In this document: positions 7,928 through 16,155 of the stretch, one piece after another
Layout of the letters: each line of letters begins with the position of its first letter
Numbering within the stretch: the first letter of the stretch is position 1
Origin: Salinadaptatus halalkaliphilus
GTDB taxonomy: Archaea > Halobacteriota > Halobacteria > Halobacteriales > Natrialbaceae
DNA: 64,000 bases
Assembly (NCBI RefSeq): GCF_006543045.1
Contig: NZ_RBZW01000003.1
Location: 186,001 to 250,000, forward strand
Direction: 5' to 3'
Notes under the pieces: generated by a model
The model's input: only the letters and a program-made list of their open reading frames with translations
Told to the model about the DNA's origin: nothing
Databases searched by the model: none
Position numbers and translations under genes: made by a program

Positions 7928-9071
7928 CGTTGCGCTCGGGGAGGACGTGCAAGCCGGCACGGCTCTTCAGGACGGGGACCGTCTCGGCATCGGGGTCGAA
8001 ATAGTCCGGACGGGCGACGGTCGTTGCCTGGTAGGTCTCGGGATCGAGCACCTGGACGGCGTTGTCGTCCTCGACGGTGACGACGGTCGTCTCGACGGCG
8101 TCGTCGTGCTCGCCGAGTTTCCGGGCGTCGGGTGAGGCACCGTCTTCGTACCCCGCTTCGTAGCGCTCGCCCGTCGTTATACGGACGCCCTTGAGGTTAC
8201 CGTGGGCGCTGCGGACGAGAACGGGGCCACCGTCGTCGGCCTCGTCGGCGAGGGAGATGATATCGCCGGGGGGATAGGGTGGGAGCCGAACGGCGAAGGT
8301 GACCCGGTAGACCTCGTTCCCGTCTTCGTCCTCGGTCACCAGGGTCTCGGCGTCGTTGATCGTCCCGCCGAACTCCTCGACCATCTTGTTCGAGATTTTC
8401 TTGCCGATCTTGTTGGTCGAGACCTTGATGTTCAGCCCGTCGTCGACCTCACCCATCTCCGTGACGAAGGCGTTGCGGTCGCCGGTGGCCTCCATCTCGG
8501 CGACCACGGTGTTGGCGATCTCCTTCGCGCGATCGATCTCCTCGCTCGTCGGCGTCCGATCCTCGGCGCGGATCTGGACGATGCTGGCGTAGTAGTCGCC
8601 AGCGATCCGACCGCAACGCGTACAGGTCTGGCGCGCGATCTTGACGGGGACCACGACCTCCTCGTCGACCGGCGTTCCGCGGGCGACCCCGGTAAAGTAA
8701 CAGTGCATCCGGATCGTGTTCTCGTCGACCTGTTCGGGTTCGACCTGCCAGGCGATATCTTCGACATCGACGTGGACTCCCAGGGCTTCGCTGACCTCTT
8801 CGATCGCGATGTCAGTGTAGTCCTGTGCACCGACATCGACCCATCGATTACCTCGGTGGACCGCACCGCACTGGGCACAGACCCGAACGTGGATCCGATC
8901 GGGTGCGTCGACGAACTCGAAATCGTCGAAGTAACACGACTCACAGAGGTCGACCTCGCTTCCGGGCCGGAGCGGATCGTCCGCGGTCGATCCCTCACCG
9001 CTCGCGTCGTTCGCCGACCGCTCGGTCATCGCGTCTCCACACCGCGGGCAGAACGCACGCGACTCACTCAT
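7920..9071 (-). CDS. NMD3-family ribosome biogenesis protein
   Basis: A 383-aa archaeal homologue of eukaryotic NMD3, the 60S export adaptor. The N-terminus carries zinc knuckles FCPRCG and DLCESCYF, then VCAQCGAVHRGNRW and, near residue 155, TCTRCGRIAGDYY. These are the family's CxxC pairs. Archaea have no nucleus, so a role on the large ribosomal subunit is the likely function. The start at MSESRAFCPRCG sits 8 nt behind a GGGGAG ribosome-binding site. It is the first gene of an operon with taw2, which links ribosome and tRNA maturation. Confidence 0.88.
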   Translation of the reverse strand: MSESRAFCPRCGDAMTERSANDASGEGSTADDPLRPGSEVDLCESCYFDDFEFVDAPDRIHVRVCAQCGAVHRGNRWVDVGAQDYTDIAIEEVSEALGVHVDVEDIAWQVEPEQVDENTIRMHCYFTGVARGTPVDEEVVVPVKIARQTCTRCGRIAGDYYASIVQIRAEDRTPTSEEIDRAKEIANTVVAEMEATGDRNAFVTEMGEVDDGLNIKVSTNKIGKKISNKMVEEFGGTINDAETLVTEDEDGNEVYRVTFAVRLPPYPPGDIISLADEADDGGPVLVRSAHGNLKGVRITTGERYEAGYEDGASPDARKLGEHDDAVETTVVTVEDDNAVQVLDPETYQATTVARPDYFDPDAETVPVLKSRAGLHVLPERNDG

Positions 9072-9394
9072 TGCTCCCCGTTTGAGCGTTAACGAGTTAA
9101 GCACCCCGCTCTGGGTGACACTCCGACAGCGACTGACGCGTGATAGCAAATCACACGTTCTGAGAACTCCATGCGAAACGAGGGGGTTCGACCGATGAAC
9201 GTGACGATCGATCGAGACTGTCAGACACTCGTCAGACGCGCCGTTTCATGAGGTCGTCAGACGTTGCCACGTGACGTGGTCTCCATGCGAAATGAAGGGG
9301 TTCGGACGTCGCCGCTCGGGACGTGATAGGTGAGCTAGATGTGGTGCGGGTCGAGTCGGTGACACTTATCTCTCTCGCGTCCGTAGTTGGGGGT
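9072..9394. other. intergenic region between nmd3 and htpX
   Basis: This 323-nt region is shared by two divergent transcripts. It contains a 25-bp direct repeat described separately and several copies of GTCAGAC (near 9219, 9229 and 9256). A TATA-like TTAACTC lies on the minus strand near 9095 for nmd3. No coding frame is convincing. Confidence 0.5.
9167..9305 (+). repeat. 25-bp direct repeat upstream of htpX
   Basis: The block CTCCATGCGAAA followed by (C/T)GA(G/A)GGGGTTCG occurs at 9167-9191 and again at 9281-9305, with 22 of 25 bases identical and the same orientation, 114 nt apart. Sequence after the first 25 bases of each copy does not align. It may be a duplicated regulatory site or leader of the membrane-stress protease htpX. 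Confidence 0.5.
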
Positions 9395-10288
9395 ATGAAA
9401 TGGCAGGCGGACTGGGGACTCCGATTTAGAATGTTCCTGACGATGTTTCTGCTGTTTGCGCTGTACATCGTCTTCGCGGGCGTCCTCACGATGTATCTCA
9501 CGGGTGGAGCGGGCAGTCTCCTCATCTTCGGCGCGTTGTTCGGGAGTATGTCGCTCGTGCAGTACTACTACAGCGACAAACTAACCCTCCGGAGCATGGG
9601 TGCGAACAAGGTTTCGGCCGACGAGTATCCACAGTTACACGGCTCGGTCGAGCGCCTCTCCCAGCAGGCCGACGTCCCGAAACCCGATGTCGCGGTAATC
9701 GACTCGGACGTCCCGAACGCCTTCGCGACGGGGCGCAACCAAAAAAACGCGGTCGTCGCGGTGACGACCGGCCTCATGCGAACGCTGGATTCGGACGAGT
9801 TAGACGGCGTGCTCGCCCACGAACTCGCCCACGTCAAGAACAGGGACATGATGGTGATGACAATCGCTTCGTTCCTCTCGACGATCGCGTTCATGATCGT
9901 CCGCTACGGGGCCTTCTTCGGCGGCGGCCACAGAGGCGGCAACCGGGGCGGTGGCGGCATCGTCGTCGCCATCCTCGTCTCGCTGGTCGTCTGGATCATC
10001 AGCTATCTGTTGATTCGGGCGCTCTCGCGATATCGCGAGTACGCCGCGGACCGTGGTGCGGCCGCGATCACCGGCAACCCCGGCGCGCTGGCTTCCGCAC
10101 TGATGAAGATCTCCGGCCGGATGGATAAGGTCCCGAAAGACGACATGCGCGAGGAGGCCGAGATGAACGCCTTCTTCATCATCCCGATCAAGTCCGGCGT
10201 CGTCGGCCAGCTGTTTAGCACCCACCCCTCGACCGAGAAACGCATCGAACAGCTTCGCGAACTCGATCGCGAACTTGCAACGGCCTGA
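9395..10288 (+). CDS. htpX: HtpX-type M48 membrane zinc metalloprotease
   Basis: A 297-aa membrane protease that degrades misfolded membrane proteins. Two hydrophobic segments lie in the first 55 residues. The zinc site is HELAH at 142-146, with the third ligand in YREYAADR (Glu215). Two more hydrophobic segments at about 152-200 flank a Gly/His-rich loop (FFGGGHRGGNRGGGG). The C-terminus has the usual FSTHPSTEKRIEQL. Start is the ATG at 9395. The stop codon TGA at 10286-10288 is directly abutted by a copy of the palindromic miniature element. Confidence 0.92.
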   Translation: MKWQADWGLRFRMFLTMFLLFALYIVFAGVLTMYLTGGAGSLLIFGALFGSMSLVQYYYSDKLTLRSMGANKVSADEYPQLHGSVERLSQQADVPKPDVAVIDSDVPNAFATGRNQKNAVVAVTTGLMRTLDSDELDGVLAHELAHVKNRDMMVMTIASFLSTIAFMIVRYGAFFGGGHRGGNRGGGGIVVAILVSLVVWIISYLLIRALSRYREYAADRGAAAITGNPGALASALMKISGRMDKVPKDDMREEAEMNAFFIIPIKSGVVGQLFSTHPSTEKRIEQLRELDRELATA

Positions 10289-10368
10289 TACCGATTACTG
10301 TACCGATGTATCGGCACACCCGCCGCCCGGGTCGCGGGTGCGCCGGAACTGACGGACAACAAACCGTA
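10289..10368 (+). repeat. degenerate copy of TACGG-family palindromic miniature element
   Basis: An 80-bp block starts TACCGATTACTGTA and ends AACCGTA, with an inner inverted repeat (CACCCGC / GCGGGTG). It matches the length and architecture of the intact copies at 17073 and 48988 but is diverged. The left neighbour is TGA, the htpX stop, and the right neighbour is TCA, so the 3-bp duplication is no longer perfect. Confidence 0.65.
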
Positions 10369-10468
10369 TCAGACGGTCTCGAGGAGCAGTTTCGCCGCCC
10401 CCTCGAGATTTCCCGACCGCTCGAGCCCTTCGAAGCGCTTTTGAGCCAGCCACAGAAAGCACGTAGTA

Positions 10469-10729
10469 ATGCTCGAGCGCGAGCGGCTCATCGAAATCGT
10501 CGTCGCCGTCTCCGTAGTGGTGATCATGCTCGGAACCATGATCGCCATCGGTTCGACCTACAGCGCCAGCGACGATAGCGTCCTCACACCCGACGGCGCG
10601 GAGATGCTCGTCGGCGCCATCATCGGCTTTATCATCTTGTTGACCGGCGTCGGTATCGGTCTGGCGTACATCCTGAACGAACCCGGTGACGGACTCGAGG
10701 AAGACGCTGAGGCCAGCAGTACGGCGTAG
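10469..10729 (+). CDS. small two-helix membrane protein of unknown function
   Basis: An 86-aa protein with hydrophobic helices at about residues 8-26 (IVVAVSVVVIMLGTMIAIG) and 46-66, joined by an acidic loop and ending in an acidic tail. A charged start (MLERERLIE) fits an inside-facing N-terminus. The ATG at 10469 is well placed. It may be co-transcribed with htpX, though 180 nt and a miniature element lie between. I do not recognise a function. Confidence 0.7.
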   Translation: MLERERLIEIVVAVSVVVIMLGTMIAIGSTYSASDDSVLTPDGAEMLVGAIIGFIILLTGVGIGLAYILNEPGDGLEEDAEASSTA

Positions 10730-10936
10730 CTTCGGTACCAGCCGTTTTGCATTTCTGAACTGACATTCGATGTGGCTAGTCACGTCGAATCCGGCGGGCT
10801 CGCCACCGACGAACAGGAACGGACGCTCCGGGACATCAAGAAACAGGCCGACGAGCCATCACGGGACGACCCCTAACTATCCGCTGCGAGACACCCCGTA
10901 ACCAACTCCCGTGAGGGCCGTCACAGATTGCACGCC

Positions 10937-12028
10937 TCACTCGGCGCTCGCCGTCTCGCCGTCCGCCTCGCCCTCGTTCTCACGCCAGTCCTCGAGGTCA
11001 TCCTCGTCGGCGTCGTCGACGCGCTGTTCGTAGTACGCCATCGGATGAGGGATCCGTTCACAGAGATCGTCTTTGTTCACGCAGTCGCCGTAGGATTGCA
11101 TCGTCGCACACGAGGGGGGCGAGTACTCGGTCGGGGAGGTTTCGCCGGCGATGTGGTCTGTCTGGTAGCGGGTCATCTCCTCGCCGAACCCGGCGTTGAC
11201 CCGGTAGAGGTCGACGATCTGGTCGGTCGTCATCCCGATGCTCGTCAGGAAGGCCGTGATCGCAAAGCGGGAGTGGTGGGGCAGGTGTTCGCCCTTCTGA
11301 ATGTCGTCGAGCAGGGCCTTCATGCAGGGCGGAAAGAGGTCGGGGACGACCGTATCGATCTCACGCGTGAGCTCGAGGTCCGCGAGCACCTCGCGGACGG
11401 CCTCGACCTCGGCCTCGAGTTCGTCGGCGATGGCGTCGGGAACGTCGAAGGGGAGCCCGTCCTCGATCCGCGAACGGATGGCCTCCCGCAGAAGCGTCCG
11501 CAGTTCGGTCTCCTCGAGTGGCACCTCCCCGTCGGTCAGCGGTCGGTTGACGAGTCGCCACTCGTCGTCCCACAGGTCCTCGGCCAGCGGGAGGTAGGTG
11601 CCGACCGCGATCCGATACTCGCCGTCGGCCCGCTCGGTGACGGCGTCTGCGAGGTCGAACTCGTCGAGCAGTTCGGCGAGGTCGAGGCCGCTCGAGTCGA
11701 CGCTCTTTAACTCCGTCGTCGACTCGAGGTCATCGACGAACTGCTCGTGTGCGCGGTCGGCCTCGGCGCGGGCGTACTTGCGAACGAGGACCCGTTCGTC
11801 GACCAGCGAGACGAGGACGCGTGCGACCGGATACGAGAGCAACTCGATCCGAGCGTCGCGGTGTGGTTCGCCGGTGGTTCCCTCCTCGAGGGCGGTAATA
11901 ACGCGTTGTCGGGCGCGCTCGACGACGGCCTCCTCGCGCTCGACCACGGTTCCCAGATCGACCGCCGCCGTGGCGACGGCCTCGCGAGCGGCCTCGAGAA
12001 ACGGGTACCGGGCGTGCAGTCGCTGCAT
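10937..12028 (-). CDS. priL: DNA primase large (regulatory) subunit PriL
   Basis: A 363-aa archaeal/eukaryotic-type primase large subunit, which partners PriS to start DNA synthesis. The C-terminal Fe-S domain has cysteines at 235 (PPCMKALL), 307 (PPSCATM), 316 (GDCVNK) and 323 (DLCERIPHP), the four ligands of the conserved 4Fe-4S cluster. The N-terminal helical half (HARYPFLEAAREAV) binds the small subunit. Length is normal. The small subunit gene is not in this window. It lies just outside the downstream IS element. Confidence 0.93.
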   Translation of the reverse strand: MQRLHARYPFLEAAREAVATAAVDLGTVVEREEAVVERARQRVITALEEGTTGEPHRDARIELLSYPVARVLVSLVDERVLVRKYARAEADRAHEQFVDDLESTTELKSVDSSGLDLAELLDEFDLADAVTERADGEYRIAVGTYLPLAEDLWDDEWRLVNRPLTDGEVPLEETELRTLLREAIRSRIEDGLPFDVPDAIADELEAEVEAVREVLADLELTREIDTVVPDLFPPCMKALLDDIQKGEHLPHHSRFAITAFLTSIGMTTDQIVDLYRVNAGFGEEMTRYQTDHIAGETSPTEYSPPSCATMQSYGDCVNKDDLCERIPHPMAYYEQRVDDADEDDLEDWRENEGEADGETASAE

Positions 12029-12208
12029 CGGTACAACGATATTACTCCGACGGGATAAACGCGCTGGTTGGGTGGGACGCGTAGTGAACTACCCCACCCT
12101 ACTCGCTCACCGCTGACGCGGTTCGCTCCTTGAGGGTGGGGCTTCCTGTTTCCACGACACGCTTTGCAGACACAACGGTGTCCACAGGGAGCGCAGTCTC
12201 CACAGGCG

Positions 12209-12372
12209 TTCGAAAATCGCCGAGCGATTTTCGCAGCCCATCAGAATCTTCCGATTCTGAGGACGTTGATTCGGAGTGACCCACTCCTACATCTTCAAGA
12301 CCGCGAGAAAGAATATTCCACGCCGTCGCAAAATCGCACGCGATTTTGCTGCCCGTCAGACGTAGTCTGACG
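12209..12372. repeat. four short perfect palindromes within tnpB
   Basis: Perfect stem-loops of 7-10 bp with 2-5 nt loops occur at about 12210-12231 (CGAAAATCGC / GCGATTTTCG), 12240-12259 (TCAGAATC / GATTCTGA), 12330-12351 (GCAAAATCGC / GCGATTTTGC) and 12356-12372 (GTCAGAC / GTCTGAC). They occur in pairs, each pair inside a stretch of TnpB that has no counterpart in ordinary family members. Confidence 0.65.
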
Positions 12373-12638
12373 ACCGCATTCGCATCCCTATCCGCCTCGA
12401 ACCCACACGAGGGACACGAGTGTTCACGAACCCACAGCGGTTTGTCCGTCTTGACACCACAGGACGCGCATGCCTTCGTCGTATCTTTCGGGTCAACCGC
12501 GACGAAGTGCGTTCCCTCACGCTCGCACTTGTATTCGAGCATCCGAAGGAATGTCCCCCACGCCGCGCCTGCTCGATTCCGTGAGTTACCAAGGAGTTCG
12601 ACCAGCCCCTTCGCATCCAAGTCCTCAACAGCCACTAA

Positions 12639-12717
12639 TACGGTTTACTGTAAGTCGTTACCGCCGAAACCGCGACCCGTCTGCGGTTTCGCCGGTAAAT
12701 CGTTACAGCAATCCGTA
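12639..12717 (+). repeat. TACGG-family palindromic miniature element inside tnpB
   Basis: A 79-bp element. The left end is TACGGTTTACTGTAA, the right end is TTACAGCAATCCGTA, and the two are inverted repeats with 13 of 15 matches. An inner palindrome is built on CCGCCGAAACCGC / GCGGTTTCGCCGG. It is flanked by TAA at 12636-12638 and 12718-12720, a 3-bp target duplication confirmed by the restored tnpB frame when one copy plus the element is removed. Confidence 0.85.
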
Positions 12718-13521
12718 TAAGTCGTACTCGGTGGCGTAGTAGTTCGACAACTTGTGGAGGAAGTCTCGTCGCTTTCGCTTGAGATTGGCGTGTCGTTCGG
12801 CCACGACCTGCCGTTGTTTCTCCCAATTCGCAGAGCCGTGTTTCTTCCGCGAGAGGTCACGTTGTGCGCGTTCGAGTCGTTCGCGCTCGTCGCTGAAGTC
12901 GGGACTTTCGATGGCGTACCCATCGGTGTCGTGGGCGTACTTGAGAATCCCCACGTCGATACCAACGACCTTCTCGGGCGTCTCTGGTTTTTCAGGCGTG
13001 GTTTCCTCCACGTCGATGCCAAACGTGGCGTACCATTCACCCGTGGGTTCTCGTTTGACCGTGACCTGTTTGATGGTCGCATTCTCGGGGATGTCTCGGT
13101 GGAGGTGAATCGGTATCTCACCGATCTTGCTCAACCACAAGACAGGCCGACCACTCGTATTCTTGAGTTCGAAGCCGGACTGGTTGTAGGTGAGCGACCG
13201 ATACTCCCGAGGCGGTTGCCACTTGAGCATTCCCACGGCGCGTCCGTTCTCCTTCTGTGCTTTGAGCGTGGAGAGGTTGTCGTAGACGCGCTTGACGACC
13301 ATCTGGAGGACTTTCGAGTGTACGTCAGTCAGGTCGTCCCACCACGTTTTGAGGTCGGGGAGTCGTCCCTGAACCTCGTAGCGGGCGGGAATGTCGTCTG
13401 TCTCGTTGAGCAGGTAGAGGACGTGATTGTACAGTTGCCTACAAGTATCGACGTGGTTCAGAAGCGTCTCGGTGAGGGCTTCTGGCGGGTTGAGTCGATA
13501 CTTGTAGTTGTACTGCATAGT

Positions 13522-13668
13522 CTACTCGTCTGAATCGGGTTCGGAGATGCGGACGACTTTTACGTCGGCTCCGCGCCAGCGTTTGGGAACGATGACGTGG
13601 GCGCTGTTGCCCGACGGTTTTGCCGTTCCATCGAGGACTTCCTCGCCTTCGATTTCAAATCTATCCAT
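13522..13668 (-). CDS. DUF2080-type transposase-associated small protein
   Basis: A 48-aa protein, MDRFEIEGEEVLDGTAKPSG then NSAHVIVPKRWRGADVKVV. It reads like a SpoVT/AbrB-type DNA-binding strand pattern and matches the small DUF2080 proteins that precede haloarchaeal tnpB genes. It ends 3 nt before the tnpB start, so they form one operon. An upstream in-frame Met at 13686 is less likely. Confidence 0.75.
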   Translation of the reverse strand: MDRFEIEGEEVLDGTAKPSGNSAHVIVPKRWRGADVKVVRISEPDSDE

Positions 13669-13775
13669 CACCGATGTATAGACCATGGATAGACATAAAG
13701 ATGGCGGTGGGCCTGTGGGCCGAGTGTCGCGGGTGTATGAGAACCGTGCGGCGCTGTATCCCCTCCCTACTGCGT

Positions 13776-13827
13776 CCTCAGAAATCGGAGATTTCTGATG
13801 TGCGAACGAGAACGAAGTTCTCGTCAA
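13776..13827. repeat. pair of short palindromes at the IS left end
   Basis: TCAGAAATC-GGA-GATTTCTGA (about 13779-13799) is a perfect 9-bp stem with a 3-nt loop. It is followed by an ACGAGAAC / GTTCTCGT stem (about 13804-13825). They are of the same style as the hairpins inside tnpB and may be structural ends of the IS1341-type element. Confidence 0.55.
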
Positions 13828-14030
13828 CGCTACTCGGTCGCTTCGCTCCCTGCGTGGCTCCTTGAGGAAGGGGACTTAGCGCCTAATTCCAGTTAATGGC
13901 GGGTTACAGCGGTAGCGAGGCGAAAGCCCACCCGTTCCCGGGTGGGATGACGCCAACGACGGATGTGTACGCTCGAGGAGCGGTCCGTCGAAGGGTCGAT
14001 TTCAAGAGGATCCGACACGTCGACTCGAGT

Positions 14031-14933
14031 ATGCCCCGGGCTTCGAGCGACGGCGTGTCGATCTACTACGAGTACGACGAGCACGAGGGCGACGGCGCGC
14101 CGGTCGTCTTCGTGCAGGGACTGGGTTTCGGCCGGTGGATGTGGCGCTGGCAGCGCGAGGCCGTCGCGGACCGCCACGACGTGATCGCGCCGGACAACCG
14201 CGGCACCGGTCGCTCGGAGGCCGGTCACCCACCACTCGTCGCGCGGCTGCCCGGAACAGTTCGCGGACTCGTGATGCTCAAACTCACCGGCTATTCGGTC
14301 GCGGGCATGGCCGCCGACCTCGAGGCCGTCCTCGAGGACGCGGGCGTCCGTGACGTCCACCTCGTCGGTGCGAGTCTCGGCGGGATGATCGCCCAGCAGT
14401 ACGTACTGGAGTACAACCGGGCGCAGACGCTGTCGTTACTGTGTACGACCCACGGCGGGCCCGACGCCGTCCCCATCCCCGAGGCGACCCAGGAACACAT
14501 CTTCGACGTCCCCTCCGGAGCGAGCGAGCGTGAGACGATCCGTCATCGTATGCGACCCGCGTTCACCGACGCGTTCACCAACCGGAACCCCCACCTGATG
14601 GATCGCATCATCGAGTGGCGACTCGAGCAAGACGCCGACGACCCGGCCCGCGAAGCACAGGCGGCCGCCGGCCAGGCCTTCGACATCGGCGATCGCGTCG
14701 ATCGGATCCGGGTCCCGACGCTGGTCGTCCACGGAACCGACGACGGCGTCGTGCCCTACATGAACGGCCGACTACTGGCCGAGAAGATTCCGGACGCACG
14801 ACTCGAGACGATCGAAGGCGGCTCACACCCGATGTACATCGAAGATGCACCCCGGGTCAACGAGGCGTTACTGTCCTTTCTCGCGACACACGATCGGGCA
14901 CTCGAGACGGCCGAGACCGAGCCGTCGCGTTAG
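14031..14933 (+). CDS. alpha/beta hydrolase
   Basis: A 300-aa alpha/beta-fold hydrolase. The oxyanion strand reads VVFVQGLGFGRWMW and the loop DNRGTGRSE follows. The nucleophile elbow is GASLGG near residue 120. The acid is in VVHGTDDGVVPY and the histidine in EGGSHPMYIE. Substrate unknown; esterases, haloperoxidases and lactonases look alike here. The start at 14031 was chosen because the preceding frame from 13896 is IS border DNA and MPRASSDGVSIYYE fits the family. It converges on the HalOD1 gene, overlapping it by 4 nt. Confidence 0.85.
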   Translation: MPRASSDGVSIYYEYDEHEGDGAPVVFVQGLGFGRWMWRWQREAVADRHDVIAPDNRGTGRSEAGHPPLVARLPGTVRGLVMLKLTGYSVAGMAADLEAVLEDAGVRDVHLVGASLGGMIAQQYVLEYNRAQTLSLLCTTHGGPDAVPIPEATQEHIFDVPSGASERETIRHRMRPAFTDAFTNRNPHLMDRIIEWRLEQDADDPAREAQAAAGQAFDIGDRVDRIRVPTLVVHGTDDGVVPYMNGRLLAEKIPDARLETIEGGSHPMYIEDAPRVNEALLSFLATHDRALETAETEPSR

Positions 14934-15253
14934 GTAGCCGATTCCGCCGTCGGATCGACGATTTCGATCTGTCCGTCGCTTTGGACGCCGATATCGAAGC
15001 CTTCGTAGGCGAACCACAGTCGGTGTGTGCCGGCCTCGTCGACGCGGTTGGCGTGATCGACCAGCGCATCGAGCGCCTCTGGTTCGACGGCGTCGTACAG
15101 CGGCGAGAGCTCGAGCGGATCTTCGTCGCGGAGGGAGGCAACGGCCGAGACGACGCGCTCGCTGGGTTGATCGTCGGTGCTCGGATCGAACGTCGTCACG
15201 TAGCTCGAGTCGGCCGAAGCTGGTGTATCGGTGTCATCGTCAGCGGAGACCAT
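14930..15253 (-). CDS. HalOD1 output-domain protein
   Basis: A 107-aa protein with the haloarchaeal HalOD1 output domain at about residues 30-100. It shows PSERVVSAVASLRDEDPLEL, then LYDAVEPEALDAL and VWFAYEGFDIGV-like strands. Such domains act as effectors of signal transduction, but here there is no receiver or sensor domain. Start is the ATG at 15253, in a region with a TATA-like AT-rich tract (about 15294-15310). It overlaps the end of the convergent hydrolase gene. Confidence 0.82.
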   Translation of the reverse strand: MVSADDDTDTPASADSSYVTTFDPSTDDQPSERVVSAVASLRDEDPLELSPLYDAVEPEALDALVDHANRVDEAGTHRLWFAYEGFDIGVQSDGQIEIVDPTAESAT

Positions 15254-15343
15254 ACTCCCCGTAGGCTCGAGTCGGACGTAGGTTGTATCCTTACTATGTA
15301 ATATTTTTAACTGCGACGGGTTGGGGCCCTAATTCGATTGGTG

Positions 15344-16024
15344 TCAATCTTGAACCGATGCAGTCGCTCGCTCGGCCGATCCAGCCGGATAGCGAAACAG
15401 ATCGGCGAGGAGATTTCGGTGGCCTCGTCGGAGTCGACCCGCGAGCGACTGGCGCGTAATTTCGAGTTCGGCCGCCAGTTCCGACAGCGTCGCCCGCCGC
15501 GGATCGTCGAAATATCCTTCCCGAAAGGCGAGCTCGAGGGCCTCGAGTTGGGCACTCGTCATGTCGCGTTCGTCGTCGACCTGCTCGAGCGGCTGGAGTC
15601 GCGAGAGCGCGATGTGAACGCCCAGGTCGTGACACCGGTCCTGGAACGCACGCAGCTGGTCGTACTCGTCGATGCGAAGCCTGAACGACCACTGGTCTCG
15701 CTTGCCCGTCGCCGATAGTAGCGTCACGTCGGCGTCGGCAATCGCGCTTACTACCCCGTCCTCCTCGGCAATCCAATTCGTCCGATAAAGCAGGCCGCGG
15801 TCGCCCAGATCGTCGACGAGTTCGAAGCCGGCCGTGGCCGACGAGCGCTCGAGTGCGGTTTCGACCGCGTGCTGGCTGGCGCCACGAATCCAGACGTAGG
15901 GAAACAGCGAGTCGTCAGTCGGCACGATTCGCTCCAGTTCGACCGAGCTCCCGGGGATCGATGCGAACAGTTCGCCAAGTGGAAACTCCTCGGCCGGGAC
16001 GGAAAACTCGACGAGCGTGGCCAT
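15344..16024 (-). CDS. Bat-type HTH transcriptional regulator
   Basis: A 226-aa regulator with an N-terminal sensor-like domain (MATLVEFSVPAEEFPLGELF) and a C-terminal HTH_10 (bacterio-opsin activator type) domain. The latter has LTSAQLEALELAFREGYFDDPRRATL, then AAELEITRQSLAGRLRRGHRNLL, the recognition helix. The domain order is typical of the many haloarchaeal Bat-like regulators; the target is unknown. The start at MATLVEF, two codons inside the longest frame, matches relatives. Confidence 0.82.
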   Translation of the reverse strand: MATLVEFSVPAEEFPLGELFASIPGSSVELERIVPTDDSLFPYVWIRGASQHAVETALERSSATAGFELVDDLGDRGLLYRTNWIAEEDGVVSAIADADVTLLSATGKRDQWSFRLRIDEYDQLRAFQDRCHDLGVHIALSRLQPLEQVDDERDMTSAQLEALELAFREGYFDDPRRATLSELAAELEITRQSLAGRLRRGHRNLLADLFRYPAGSAERATASVQD

Positions 16025-16155
16025 TGGCACAGGGTGACGACAGCGATTCGGATAAATCCGTGGGTACTGATCACTGGGCGTGACGGTCGTTCTGGAAACG
16101 AGTGACTACCGACGACAGCCTGATACCAGTCTCACTCGAGGCCTCGAATCCGCTG

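Larger units (their letters stand above)
12099..13518 (-). pseudogene. tnpB: TnpB RNA-guided endonuclease, split by a miniature element
   Basis: The N-terminal part, 12703-13518, starts MQYNYKYRLNPPEALTETLL and includes the RuvC-I motif GIDVGILKYA (Asp188). The C-terminal part, 12099-12635, begins VAVEDL (RuvC-II Glu). It continues with the zinc finger CASCG...CPSCG and ends ADRDANA (RuvC-III Asp). Between them a 79-bp insert at 12639-12717 adds a stop codon. Removing it with one TAA copy restores the reading frame YDL-VAVEDL exactly. The C-terminal part also carries two in-frame inserts made of short palindromes (12209-12259 and 12330-12372). TnpB is a transposon-encoded nuclease; this copy cannot be made as one chain. 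Confidence 0.88.
12083..13900 (-). mobile_element. IS1341-type (tnpB-only) insertion sequence, inactivated
   Basis: The element carries a TnpB gene and a DUF2080-type small gene but no TnpA. One end holds a 9-bp hairpin CCCCACCCT (12092-12100) / AGGGTGGGG (12133-12141), typical of IS200/IS605-family right ends. The other end region (13780-13860) has short perfect stem-loops. Boundaries are approximate because this family makes no target duplication. tnpB is split by a 79-bp miniature element, so the IS is dead unless complemented. Confidence 0.7.

Noticed and set aside
10772-10876. 34-codon GTG frame before priL
   Set aside because: Acidic and plausible, but too short, without a ribosome-binding site or recognised family.
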